A stretch of DNA of 64,000 nt, taken from assembly GCA_950295325.1 (NCBI GenBank), contig OX485806.1, positions 55,671,169 through 55,735,168 on the forward strand, written 5' to 3'. Position 1 is the first letter of the stretch; each line of letters begins with the position of its first letter. This stretch comes from Polytrichum commune. Lineage: Eukaryota > Streptophyta > Polytrichopsida > Polytrichales > Polytrichaceae. The notes under the pieces are model-generated. The model did not search any database. It worked only from the letters and a program-made list of their open reading frames with translations, and was not told the DNA's origin. The position numbers and the translations under genes were made by a program. Positions 11,282 to 25,439 of this stretch are shown in pieces.

Positions 11282-14200
11282 AAAGGGGGGGAGAGTACAG
11301 GCAGGGAAGGCCCGGCCTGCACTAGCCTGCCGGCCGCCGCCGACCACCGCTGGTCCGGGGAGGAGCCAGGGGGCTCCAGCTCCTGGCAGAACTCCTCTCC
11401 CCTTTGTTTTTTTTTATTCGATTTTTTTTGTGATTGTTTGATTCAAATTTTCTCTTTAGAATCACAACTCCGCTTCCAAAGATCAATGTCTCGAATGTAA
11501 GCTTGAATGTGAGCAAAATAACACAAAAATCCGTAGAAAATTCAAGGATTTCTCACCACACTCCAACTTGATGTATCATTCACAAGAAAATATTTTGTTT
11601 CTTGTTGCTTCAACAATCCGCGGTTTTCTCTGCTCCAAAACTCCGGAACTTCGTCGCTCCTTACCCCCACGCGCCCCCTTGTGCGTTAAATGTCAAGAAT
11701 CAAGAAGAAATAAAACATTCTTGCCAAGTGAGAAGGAAGAAAGTCAAACACTCATAAGAGCTCTAAATCTCTCTTCAAATGCACACAATGAAGCAAGCTA
11801 TCTCTCATTCCACCACGGGAGAATCCAAGAGTATAAGTAGGGGAAGAAAAACTCAAGATTTATTGCAAAAACATGCAATCTTCACCTCACACAAGCTCTT
11901 TTCACACACTCACTCACAATACTTGACTTGGCAAGAATGCCAAGCCAAGGAGGAGGCTCCTCACTTAGGAGCCTTCCTCTCCACACATAAGATTCATCCA
12001 TCCAAATTTAAATGGATGAAACCCAACGGATAAGGTATGGCCGCCGACATCGCATACCGTGACAATATACACAAATGTGGACATTGTATGTCTACCAACA
12101 ACACAATAGATGCATGGGTCCTTAATTGACCACCTCACTTTACGCACTTTACTAGACTCATTTTAGAATGAATGAATTACCAACATAAATTTCATTTGAC
12201 CTATAGACCACAAGCTAACCTACCCTCACATATATACCTCCACCACCATTACGCCCCCTTTTCAACTCCCACCTCTGCTAAAGGAAAACTGTAAATTGAA
12301 GATATTTGAAGCACCACCCCATGATTTTATTACCCTTTCCCACACATATAAGTTTCTAGCCCTATGCGGAGGATCCCCCACTGCCATTGCCAAACAATGG
12401 ATTTTCTATCTCTTTGGGGCAACAACCAATTTTGGGGTTAGTTGCTTTACGAGACTTTGATGGGTTCATTACACAATTGGACAACCCTTAGATATACCTT
12501 TTCGGTGGTAATTCAATCTTAGATATTATGTAATACTTCAAAATCTTAATTATTTGACAAAGTTTTAAATAGAACTTTCATGTTGATAAAATCATGGTGT
12601 GCATTTCAATCAAATTACTGTGTAACAAAATTTATGAATTATAAAGTTAGTAATGTAAAGGAAGGTTGGTCATTTTCTTAAAATGCATTGTATGAGATGA
12701 ATTATCACTCATATTCATTGATTTGACATTAACATCAATATTTTATGTTATTTATATCATATATTTGTTATTAATGATTGGTTTTAAATATTTTTATTAA
12801 TTTTTGTATTTAGTTCCATTCATTGATTCTCCATGTTTATCATATGATTATGAAACAAATTATGAGACCTAAAAATCATTCAAAAAGGAATCTAAACAAA
12901 GAAAATATCATAAAATAGGATGAGCAAAGGTAATTCAAAGAACCAAGAAAATATGATGATCTCAAAGGTGAAAAAACAAGATTAAAAAATCACATAGATT
13001 AGGTACAAAAATAAAACATCAATGTTTAAAATTTGAGCACCAAAAACCTATAAACATGCATGAAGGTCCAAATAAAAATAATTCTTTCAAAGAAGATAAT
13101 AATTTAAAACAAAAAAGAATGAATGTTTGAAATAATGGCTAAACAATGAAAAATTTGAACAAAACTCATGTGCAATGATTAAAAAGTTTAAATAAAATCC
13201 TTTAAATAGTTTATGTGACATGTGAAAAGACAAAAACGAAGATTGTTCCATATTGCTATAAGTTGGGCATATTTGCAAAATCAACAACTTAGTGTACTTG
13301 CCGGGGGGTACATTCTTCATTATCCTATATGATGTCTGTGGGTCACTATGAAATAAAACCCCCTATATATGGGACCTTTTGGAGAAACAAATATATGTAA
13401 TAAATGCTTTCACTATATATATAACATAAATCATGATTCAATAAGCCTTTGTTCCATTAAAAACCCACTTCATTATCCAATGAGAAAGTCATTGAATAGT
13501 TTTTAAACCATAGCATGTAACCTAAAAATTGCATCAAACATAGAAAGACTAATTCTCAACAATTTGGTCTTATTCAAAGAAAAAAACTCACAAGATCCCA
13601 TGACATGTCCAAGAGTCTTTAGTTTGGAAAACTTGAGAACCAAAATGTAAACCCCAACAATAATGGACAAGATAGTCATTGATGATTCATTACTATATGA
13701 CAATAATGGATGAAATTGAAAATTGGATGAAACCAACACATCTAATGTCAAAATTTCCTCTAAACCTTATGGTGCCCTTTTGTAAATCTACTTTTCCTTA
13801 ACAAAACTCTCGATAACAATTTAAAATTTACATACTAAAGAAAAATAATATCTCTCCATTACATATATTATGTACGCGCTAATGCCTCAAATATTAACTT
13901 TTTTTACACTCATGTTAGTTCATGTGTGGTATGAAAAATCCACCCCGGGTACACTAACTTAACCATTTATAGGATTTCTCAACATGCATGTATTGATATC
14001 ATGTATGCCCATTGCCATGTTGATAAACCCCTAATGACCTCATCACCATCCCCCCATGGAGCTCTTTAAGGGATAAAAAACAATTTTTTTTCTTAATTGA
14101 ATTGTCCTACTTTGTCCTATTACCCATGCCATGTTGCCATGTTAGCTATATGCTCATCACCTTCCCTTGGGCCCATTTTATACACAACTTAGGGCCAACC

Positions 14201-15909
14201 CAATTCATGAGCATTAAGCAATTAACTTTTTGCACACCCAACCTTGTCACAAGTAAAGTGACAAGGCCCAAATTTAGGTTGCAATGTTTTTAAGGGGAAA
14301 GAGGTCAACCTTCCATGGACAAACTATAGAAAATTCATTATCCAACGATTGAGCTCAATCCAACCCATGTTGAGAGTTTGGACCAAAGAAAAACTCATTC
14401 CTAGTTACAATATGACTGAAAGGTTTGGCGCCAAAGTTGGGCCACCTGGCATGTGACATGGGATGAGTGAGTGTTCGGGCCCAACTCTAGTAAGGTTGGG
14501 GCATCTATTCTTGATAAGATAAAATTATTTTCATTTGTTTAAGAAGAGTGATATTGGGAAATTATATTTCTTGCGAAAAAAATGCAAAAATATATTGAAA
14601 TTTCTTCATGAATATGGAAATTACTAAAAAATTAAAATGGTAAAATTAGGGTAACACATAGTTGATCTTTAGGTTAACCCATAACCACACATCTAAATGC
14701 TAATGCTTGGTTATAATAAGTGTCAAAATTCTTATGTGGATTGTCAATTACATGCCCCCACCACATAAACGATAACTTCATTCACTTTAAAAATATAGAT
14801 TTCACTCATGTCGGCATTACATAACCCTAGTGAGTAGTGAAATGGACCTGGTCGACTATGGATGCCTCGACCTTATAAAACCCTTGGTCCGGATTTTATG
14901 AAATCGAGCAATCTTTATTGGGTCAAATTTGTAGAGTTCGAGTTGGCTCTTAATCTAACCCCAAGTATAAAATGGGCCGTAACTCCCCCCATCATGCCCA
15001 CCTTTTTGCACTTGTAATCCCCCACCTTCCCACATTTAATTCTTTTTTTGGGTCACATGTTCATTAAAAGAAAGATTTTTTTACACGTGACAAGGTTTTT
15101 TCTTTATAAGCCACATGAATACATGTTATTTGTGGTTGACTCCCACCATCACCACCTCCTCCTCCGTTGCATGTCGAATATAGACGGGAGTGCTTGTGCC
15201 ACGAATCCCGACTTACGATAGTGACCGAACATTCGCAGGGGGCTGTGTCCAATAGAACTCCGTTCCTTGCCAATGCTACATGAACCGTGGAACGACCTCA
15301 ACATGTAGACTAACTTAACAAATCACTGCTACACGTGTACACTGGACTCATGTAGTAGCAGGGGAAAGCGAATCATGGTTTCGTGGAATGTCCGCAATGC
15401 ATAAACGATGCACAAGAATTGACCGCGCAAATCCATGGACACAGTGAGGGCAAGTTGCGGAACTTATAGGATATTGGAATGGACAGTAGTGTTCTTCGCA
15501 ATTGAAACTGATGGGATCTATTTTGGCGGCTGTCCTCTGCTACGAGGTTTGGAGGCCTCTGACGGAAGGAGAACCGCACTACAATTTTCAGTGACGTGTT
15601 GTAGATAGTAGATGCGAAGTTAGAGAATGGAACTTTTGTTTTTCAAAGGCTAGACATTGTTAGTCCCAAAGGATACTTTACTGTGTTGTGTCGTCTTGAA
15701 ACATTAGCAAGCTTATGGCGCATGTAGCAAGACGCTGGTTCTCGCAAAGACGAAGTGGGTAAAATTCTGAGTTGGTGTTTTGAATACATGGACATCACGA
15801 AGTATAATCTCTAGAGTTGTGGGGGAAGTATCGGTTGTGAGAAATTGGTGATTAACGCACTGACCGCACCCGGATATCTTGGCAAGGGGGAGAGGGGAAA
15901 GGAGGAAGG
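11282..15909. other. Intergenic region without a recognisable gene
   Basis: The first 120 bases are GC-rich, then long AT-rich stretches follow (12.5-14.7 kb). Only short chance open frames are seen, without protein motifs. The last 800 bases (from about 15.1 kb) are less AT-rich and lead to the start of the gene at 15910, so they probably hold its promoter and 5' UTR. I cannot place a TATA box or a transcription start. Confidence 0.5.
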
Positions 15910-18900
15910 ATGACGAGGGCTACGAGGTTCTCGTTACCGGTGGTTCTTCCTGGAATATTTGTTGTGGCAGTGTTATGGATTGGACGTACTGCAGCAGCTA
16001 AATGTCCTTCAAACAACTCGTTGGTTGGTTTTAGGGCGGACATTGTCATGGTGCAGCATCAGCTGCGTGGCTCAATTTTTATTGTTGACGATTGTACCTT
16101 TACTGTAAGCTTCGCCGTTCTTTGGCTGCCCATGAAACCGCTGATGGTGTTACAGTTTTATAACGGATTCTCTTTGATTATCCAAGTTAGCGCTTTGCGA
16201 GAGAATCCTCTGGGTTGTATTTTTGGCTCAGCTACTTTGTCGGCATCACAAGTTCTCTCATTTTGCTCGTTACATGCTTTTGAGGTTTTGTTTTCGTCGA
16301 CGAATCATTTATTGAAGTTTATGCAGTGGTTTGCATGATACATTCTTGGCCGTCAGATTTGTTACTCCTGTGAAAGGACTTTTGGGCGCACTTCTGTTGC
16401 AGGTTTAATGACAACTGGAATCAAAGATGGCATGCGGTGTTGGACATGACCCATTGGGGTCAAGACTGCATACATCATGCTGTGCTTGTCACCATATTTT
16501 GGGAGAAATTTTCGCTTGTTTGTTGCTGTTTTGACTCTTATAAAAGAATGCTGTTTGATTGCAACCCTGAAATGTGTCCAATCATGGAGCTTACAACTGT
16601 GCTCTGTGTGTTATTGGGATGTCATTCATGAGTGGGGATGAGTTGACGTGTCCATTTTGTGATTTGTGAGTCTAGTGGCTAGGTGAAATGAAGTAATTAT
16701 TGCCACTTCAATCTAAGTTCTAGTAGAAGAGGTGGTATGTCTGTCAGTTTTTTTTTCTTTTTTCAATCAGAGTCTTCCATGACGACAGAGGCACAGGTGT
16801 TGTCTAACTTTTGGTTAAGGAATTAATCTTGAGTTTCTTTGTGGCATATCGCAATACAGTATTCAATAAAACGCCATGATGGCACACGCTTTGAGGATTG
16901 ATCTGAGAATCTATGATGCAGGTAACTAGATTTGACATGTTACCAGGAATAGATGTGTACTGGTGGGGTTCTCTGGGGGACGACATCGAAAGCCTCCTCA
17001 GTGGACAACCGGTATCAGAGACCAAATTGTCTGGTTCATATAGCAATGCTAATATGGAGGTATGTCTTATCAGGTTTTAGAAGAAAGGAAACCCTTTCTT
17101 TTGCACTCTTTTCAAGATTCCTGGAATTGCTCATTCTTATGATTAAATGATGTTATCTCTAGTCACGTAAGCATGATGGGTACCTCCTTCAATGCTGATG
17201 GCACAGGGCGTGTTAGCAACAATTTAAATTGATAAAAATAAGATGAGACTATCTTTCGTAGGTGATTAGGATAGTGTATGATTCAGAACTTGACAGTTGG
17301 TTCTTTAATCCTGATGTTGTATCTAGTGTGGATGATTTATTTTGCTTAACAGGCCTTGCTGTAGTTGTATCTCCCACCATCTTGAAGCAAAATTTGCATA
17401 TATCTGAATTTGCTTTCTTTCTTTGACAACAATTTTAAGAAGTGGCATGGATGTTTGATTGCAGGTCACTTTGTTGAGCAGCCTTACATGGGATGATATA
17501 AAAGTACTTAGTGTATGGGATAGCGCCACTGCATCAAACTTTGGCCACATTATGTTACAGTCTATCCTTGTTGCCCCGCCTCCAGTGAGTGGTGGTCTTA
17601 TGGCAGGGGCTCCTAGCTCTCCTGCTCTTGGACCTAGTTCTCCTGCTCTGGGACCTAGGTCCCAGTTGTCTCCTGCCCCTGCAGTTGATAGCTTCTCTCC
17701 TCCAGCTCAACAACAGAAAGTGGGTGAACGGCAACCAACTATGTTTGACAACTGTGTGTCATTAACGCCCTCATTTCGAGTCCGGTGGACTTTGGGTTTT
17801 GTTCAAGGTACAGTAGACATTGGGCTTGAGTATGCGCTCACAAAAACACAGTACATGGCATTTGGGTGGGCCAAACCAGGGAGCACCAAACAATACATGC
17901 TAAATTCGGATGTGGTTGTTGCTGGCATAGACGACAAGGTATTGGCTTCAACCAATCACCAGGGTTCTATTGTGATATGTGCCCTCCTTGTTCACTTTGG
18001 TTGATGCTTCTGATAATTGGATAGTGTGTTGGATAATGACACAAATATTGAACTAACTATGCTCCATGACAATAGGTTATTGCAGTTCTGTTTTAAGAGT
18101 TCTGTTGGGGTTCACATGACACTCTTTAAGTACTTATCTTTGTCTATGCTGAACAAGTGGCTTTCGCACCAATGTCAGATGGTTAGCTACAGGAGTATCC
18201 TCTCAAAGCTAGATAGTTTATATCTCTATTTGGCATTTATCATTTCCTTTGATGCTTAATTGGCAGGGTGTTCCTTTGTCAGAGGATTATTATGTTAGTT
18301 CTTACAGTGAATGCAACTGGGATGCCATCAAGCCATCTGGTGTTTGCCCTGATTCTCTATTTGCGGGTACTACCAAAGGTCTTAACAATTCACAAATGCT
18401 CCACAGTCAACAAACTGATGGTAAGATTTTTGTTAAGGCTGCATGTTACTCAATGATGTGCATCTGCAGCCTCAAAACATTTGAAGCTTATGATTGGACT
18501 GCCAACTGACTCCCTAATATGAACTGCATCCTTACATGTCATTTACCATGGCCTGAGATACCTTGTCTTTTGAATATGTAACATCCTGCATTTGTGAGAC
18601 TTTTGATTGAGTACTGAATTGAGCACATCTTGAGACTGAAGTGTAATGATTTATAAGAATTTGACTAAGTTGGTTATATCTGGGACATCTTTGTCTTCAT
18701 CAGGTGTGGTAGAGGGATAATGCGATATCTTTGTGGATGGCCCCGACTGCACAGAGCAGGAGGAGGTGATAAAGTTTGGATAGTGTAGCTCGAGATTTAG
18801 TCTGGTCTCCATTGACTGAAGTTAGCCCTGGCTACCTCATCCACTCTGTGCAGCTGGGGCCAATGATGACTACAAGGTGTAAAGTGCACGCGAACCTGTT

Positions 18901-21900
18901 CTTGTTGATTACTTTCAATATGCATTTCTAAAACTCGCATTTGGTTAGGGTGACATCCCTATAGGTTGTCTTTGTTTTGTAAGAGATTGTCTGCACATAG
19001 GTCAACTGCGGCTTGAAAGGTTTGGAAGAATGAGATTGTGTTTTCTGACTGGTGTGATTCTCTAAAAAAATTACTAATATTGAGTAGTACATTGGCAAGT
19101 GGTGTTGATAGAAGTTTACTTTGAGATGCATCTTAATCAACTATCTGTTATCACTATATCTTACTTTCCATCAAAACTTGGACAATTTTGAAACTTAGGT
19201 AAGCCTAGTGCCGTCAACAAAGATTCTAACTGAAGAATTTTACTTCTGAAATTGCAGGAATTACACTAGTTCGATATCGTCGTCCATTAGTTAGTGAAGA
19301 CCTTCAGTATGATGTATCAATTGACCCAACAGAAACCATGATGGTAGTATGGGCAATGGGGTCTTTGGCATCTGATAGTTCACGAATCCATTTTGCACCT
19401 CAAAACCATGGTATGCCACTGGGTTTGAAGTATGGCTATCTAAACCTCACTCTTGGAATTACAGCAGACCAATGTAATGGTCCACTTCCTGCTTCCAATG
19501 CGTCTCAAGGCAACATCGTAGTAGCAGATCGAGGGACCTCACTGGTAGTGACATCTGATGTAGCACATGAGTACCCCAATCCACCAAACCCCAAAAAGGT
19601 CCTTTATATTAACCAAAAAGAGACTCCATTGCTCAAGGTGGAACGAGGGGTACCTGTGACCTTTGTAGTTCAAGCTGGCCACGATGTTTCATTCTATGTT
19701 ACCTCAAATCCTATCGGAGGATCTCCACGAACTGCTGATAAAGTTTATGCTGGTGGGTCTGATGCACATGGGGTTCCAACCCTACCATATACTCTTAAGT
19801 GGCTGCCAGATCGAAAGACGCCTGATGAGGTCTACTACCAGGTACTTTTGTGGTGTTTGTTCACAAGGAAACATCTAGTAGGATGTATTCAAACTATAGG
19901 GTTTGACCACTTGATTAAGAAATGGCAATGAGGATTCTAATAAGCTCTATGCTGAACTGTGGTAGTGAGCGTCAGTGGATGTCTTGTCACTGCTACTTGA
20001 CCAAAGTAATGTACTCTTGTTTACACCAATTTTCAGAGGGTCATATAGAGAGTCGATAGGGACTGCTGACCTACTGGAAGTGTTGTGTATGGCAAAAGGT
20101 TATGGCTTGCTCATGTTTTGATGTTAGGATTGCTGCGTAGTTTCTGTGATGTACACCATGGGTAGGGTGTGGTCTAGAGACTTGTGTCAGGTCCTATTGT
20201 TCGACCTTTTAAAGTAGGTTTGGTTTGCAGGCATTCTTTCAGAAAAAAATGGGATGGAAGGTACAAGTTGTGGATGGTGGACTCTCAGATATGTATAACA
20301 CAAGTCATCTACTTGCAAATGATGAAGTAAGTTCCAGTCGTTGCATATTGTTGCGCATGTGGAGATGGACGCCTTTGTGTATTTCTGCAAGAGGTTCAAA
20401 TACAGTGATGTGAAGGCAAAGAGAATTTTCCTTAACAAATTGGCTTGTAACCCTGATTGTTGAGTGTTTTTGGGTGATGTGGTCTCCTATTGAACTTAGC
20501 ACGGTGCCAATCTTGAGATCTGGTTATTCAATGCATGTTAGGTATCTCTCTTTTGGACGTTGACAAGCACAGATGTTTTTTTGGCTGTTCGAGGGGAACG
20601 TAAGAGTGGTTATCTTGCTGTTGCTCTTGGAAGGTCAGTATTCAATCAGTCTTGCATTGCGCGTCAGATAAATTGCTTATGTGACAGTACTGTAGACTTG
20701 GCTTTTAATTCTTCTCATAAGTCCTGAGTGCCTATATTTGAGTTTATGAGGTTTCATCATTTAAAAGATGATGTAATCCAGCACATTCTGTCTTTCAATA
20801 TTAGAACTCAACCCTTAAAGGACATGGAGGCGTCCCCAGGGCTCCAAGATGCTCAAAAGTACTTATTTGAACTAATTTCATTATATTTATCTGGTCCTGG
20901 CAAAGTGACCCTATCTAAAAGTAACTTATTATTCATTTACATACTCTGATTGGACAAGAGCATATGAATAAGAGATCATAATTTAAATATTTGATCAAGA
21001 TTCAAATACATAGTGAGTATATTTGGTCACCAAGGTCACATATGATCTCTTGTAAGATAGTTTCAAGATTATACATGAAAAAGAAACATGAGATTTATGC
21101 TTTGTGAGGTCTTGTAGAAATGGTGTACATGGGCTCTATGATGAAACCCTGTCCTAGAGTGGTTTACAGTGTTAAGAGTTCTAGTCTGGCTTGATGCACT
21201 TTTGATCTCTTATGTAAGGGTAGTTTTGCCTTAGTGTATTTGCAACTTGGCATCTGATTAAATTTGGGTGTTTGCAGGACCTTTCAATGTATTAACATCT
21301 AGATGCATGAAGATTTGTTTTCTCCTCTCCTCTTGTCCTGACAGTCAACAGGGTGGTTGGCAGCATTTTGAGTGGTTTGGGTGTACTGCAAAGACTGTCC
21401 TTGATGTTCTATTGACATGTACCAAATATAAGTAGTAAGTACTCATGTTCGATCCATTGGTAGAGGGTAGTGCCTCTGATTTCTGAATTGCAGGTTAGCT
21501 ATTCAATAATGTGAGATCATCCATGTGATGTGCAGTGGCATGTTGAACTCCTTTGCCTATGTGGCATGGATAGATGGTCAAGGGAATGGACACATTGGCA
21601 CCTATTGGATTGATGACAAGGATGCATCAGGCATACACCCTACAGCTGAGTTCCTTTTGAATAAAAAATGTGAACGAAAAGATGGGATTATCACTTTCGA
21701 GTTTAGCAGGCCTTTGAAACCGGATTGCCAATCAGGACAAGAGTGTAAGAATGTGATTGATCCTACAAATGCTCTTAAAATGGTTTGGGCCATGGGTGAT
21801 GAATGGTCAGGTACACTTTCTCTCACTTTGCATTATTTTCAGCTAAACAAGTGATTTATTTCATTCACCAAGGATAGCAGTGCTTATAGCGACACTCTCA

Positions 21901-24900
21901 AGGTTTTTGCTGAATTTGGGGCTCTTACCATTTTTGGAAAATGTCAAGAAACTTAATGTAGGGTATTGAATGGGTTAGAAGCTCGCCCATTAAATAATAC
22001 TTCGAATTTTTTAATTATTGTGATCCCTATAAATCGTCAAAGTGCACTAAAGCATTAGGTCTTTTGGTGTCATGTAGGGGGTCCACTAATGTTGGATTGT
22101 TAGGTGAAAACCACCTCAAAATCAGCTTAATAGCATGTAAGAGTCTTCTATTAACCGATGGTATTGTTGACCTTTTGTGGAACACCTCTTACACCGCCTC
22201 ATTAAGTGGGTAGATTCTAGATTAGCCATTGTGATTGATCAAAGTTGTTGCTCTTCTTATATTGTTCCTACATCCTTCTTACACTGCCACTATAAATAGC
22301 CAATGTGGTACTATTTTGTACTTCATGCCGCATATGATTAGTGGTTTTTATCTTTGGCTTCCTTAATTCACTGTTGCACTCACTTGTTGACAATTTAAAC
22401 TTGAAATATAGGTGTTGCTTCAAGGCTTGTGGTACTTTCAGGCACACATACCTTTGTGTGTGAAACTCACAAAAATCAAGTAGGAATTTACAGTTATTCT
22501 AATTGTTCATTTTGTTCTAGATACCTTATAAATGTCATTCACTAGCTTCATTTGTGCAACTTAACTAATAGTATGAAGCAGTGTTTGGGAGATCTTTGGG
22601 CACAATCGATCAAAATGAATCAGTTTCCAAGTCCAACCGGTTACATGTTTTGATCTTTCGGTTTATCTTTATTAATTTGAGGTATATTTCATAGATTCCT
22701 TTGAATAGTCGGTGATTTTCCTGAAGTCTTGAACTTCAACTGGTTATTTCTCGAACTCAACCGGTTCATTTGTAACTAGCGGTTGGTTCTCCCTGTTCGT
22801 TGGTATGGAGTTCATTAGATTTTAATGTTTCTAACTCTCTGTTATGTTGTCCTACATAACTAAAATATTTCATTCACAAGCTTCATTTGAACAACTTAAC
22901 TAGGAGTATGGAGTTTTTATTATTCCTACTTTTGTTGCATTATTTATCTTGAATACATATCATGTTGCTTATATTTTGTTGGGACCATTTTCCGGATGGG
23001 TACACATTCATAACCAGATATTTGTATGTAGTGGTTGGCATTTTGACGGTCTTTTTGAGTGGTAATATACTATATGAACTTGCATGTTCACTTTCAAGGG
23101 CTTGTTAAGTAAATTCAAACAGTTTTTGAATGAGAAACTATAAGCATGCTTTGGGCCATGTTTACAGTGATGCTTTGCTGTCAATTTGCTATGGGTTATG
23201 CAGCCTGATTCAATGTTTCACTCTGTTCATCAAAGCAGATAATTTGACAAATGGAAATATACATGCCATGGTCAGCACTACACCAACATTAATATATTTG
23301 GCAGCTGGGGCTGCAAAGGTGGAAGAGCTACAACCTGTTCTTGCGGTACATTCTTATAACTGGCAGCTCAGAGTCATTAGTAGTGTTGATATGCCACTAT
23401 ATGTAATGTTCTCTACACTTGACGATGACTGGCATGTCATCTATTGGTACAGCCCCTTCTATGAAATTGCTTGCTAACAACCTATTTTGGGTTGCAAGAT
23501 GGTCTTAACATGTTAATATGAAGTGAGCATATTCTGTTTTTAAAGCCACAATCTTACGTCAAGAAGATTGCAAGTGGCCAGCTAGAAGCTTCTGGATCTT
23601 GTACTGTGAGGTTTATAAGTGTTCTTTGAACATCAATACTTACAAGGATATCTTAGAATTATTATCTTTCCAATATTCAAGTCAAGGTAGATTTTGAAAT
23701 TTTCCAACTTGGCACAGATAATTCCCTCCTATCACACTAATGGGTACACCTACAATAACGGAGCTGAGTTAGATTTCAAAACTCTTAATAAGTGTCTTTG
23801 AGATGCAGGTCCATGGATTTATGATGTTTCTGGCATGGGGAGTGTTTTTCCCGGGTGGTGTGATGGCTGCTAGATACATTAAGCACATCAATCAGAATGG
23901 CTGGTTACCGTAAGTAGTTTACTCTTTGAGTATACTCTCTGGAACTTCATTTTGTATTATACAGATATGTTTAGTCAATATGGAAACAGGAAGAAAGTTC
24001 CAACTTAATATCTTCGAAGAGCCATCCTCTGTAGGTATTTGACTGTCATATTCCTGAGAATCTAGGTTGTTGGGCATAATGACCATTAAAACTTTTATTT
24101 CAATTCAGCAGTCAATCTGATTGCATGCACTGAAAATCCTTATGGCTGGCTGGTGTATCTGCAGTATTCACATCTATGCACAGACCTCAGGAGTATTTGT
24201 CACCTTTCTTGGACTCTTATTTGCTGTTGCTGAGCTTCGAGGGTATATTTCTCTCAATTAAAATTTGTAGAGTTGATTCCTTTTGTAATTGTATAGGAAT
24301 CAGGCTGAAACAGCTAAACTTGGCGGGTGTATTGCAGCACCAGTGGAGTGCTTGTTTTCTTGCTTAGCTCAAAAAGGTATAGGACTATTAATCAAGGTTT
24401 AAACATTTCAAGAATTGTTCCATTATTATTTGTATCAGCTCACAACATTGTGCTGTGTAGGGTGGAGTACAATAACATACACATGAAGCTTGGTATTTCC
24501 TGCATACTTATAGTCTGCTTACAAGCTAGCAATGGGTACTTGAGGCCCAAAAAGACGTCTAGAGGCGAGCGTCAAGGAATATTACGTAGTATTTGGGAGT
24601 GCTTCCACTTGTATGACATCTGCAAACCTATTTCTAACAGTATCGCATTCTTAATTTTCTATGTATATTTTCTTAATCAAGAAGTGCTGGACTAGCTAAT
24701 TACAAGTTTGAAGGTCAGATATTTGAGGTGTTCACCAGGGTTTTGGCAGATCCTTGTCAATTCTATATGAAGGTCACATGCATAGCCACCAATGCAGATA
24801 CTAGCTCTCTGATAATATGGGGTGTGGTCATGAACAGGTTCATGGGACGATTGGCATTGTTGTTAGGATTCATTACACTTCTTACAGGTGTTGCACAATT

Positions 24901-25439
24901 AGGAGCACGGGACTCGTTTCAACATGTGAAGACATTAGAGTGGGTTGTATTTGCTTGGTTTGTAGCGCTTGCTGCCATATCTGGGTACATTGAAATGCAT
25001 GATTTTTGGATCAGGTACATATGGTTTCTCTTCTCAATTCTTGCATATTCTAGTTACTATTAACTTAAACAAGGCAGTAGCCTGAAAGATTGAACTCAGA
25101 AGTTATTCTCAGAGATATATTCAAGCACTCTCCCTTGAAAGTTGAAGGATGTACATAAATATTTATGTTAATATATAATTCAACAACTGAAAAGTTCACA
25201 AGTTCTAAATATTCTGTAATTGAATTTGGTCCAATTGCCACCATATTAGATTCATTGAGCAATGGTGTTTGTGTAGGGCTCAGCGATACAAATCCACTAT
25301 TGAGCAAAGCTCTATCATACGAGACAGTGAAGATGACACAGCAGATCTACTGGTGCCTGCACAAACCAGATTCTTGGGCCAAAATTCAAATGAGTGGTTT
25401 GGAGCTCTTGATAAGGAAATCCAATTACAAGCGTTTTAG
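15910..25439 (+). CDS. Cytochrome b561, DM13 and DOMON domain protein (like Arabidopsis At5g54830), 14 exons
   Basis: Family members are thought to be membrane electron-transfer proteins. Exons: 15910-16104, 16922-17059, 17465-17938, 18267-18420, 19258-19841, 20231-20326, 20542-20633, 21536-21810, 23239-23345, 23809-23909, 24165-24242, 24461-24610, 24838-25014, 25277-25439. All introns are GT-AG and phases agree; the total is 2784 nt, 927 residues, close to the roughly 900 of the Arabidopsis protein. Order: signal peptide (1-29), DM13 (about 31-145, with MVQHQLRG and DDC), Pro/Ser linker (148-195), first DOMON (about 207-370, MAFGWAKPG), cupredoxin-like segment (about 430-500), second DOMON (about 545-690), b561 membrane domain (about 705-870) with four histidines, H707, H741, H772 and H814, as expected for two heme pairs. 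The ATG follows an upstream AG-rich stretch and is the only one giving a signal peptide. No frameshift or stop was found. The longest intron, 21811-23238, has no recognised insertion. Confidence 0.93.

Noticed and set aside
16105-16921. Continuation of the first exon of the b561 gene past 16104
   Set aside because: The open frame runs on to 16338, but the GTAAGC donor at 16105 and the conserved DM13 continuation at 16922 show it is intron sequence.
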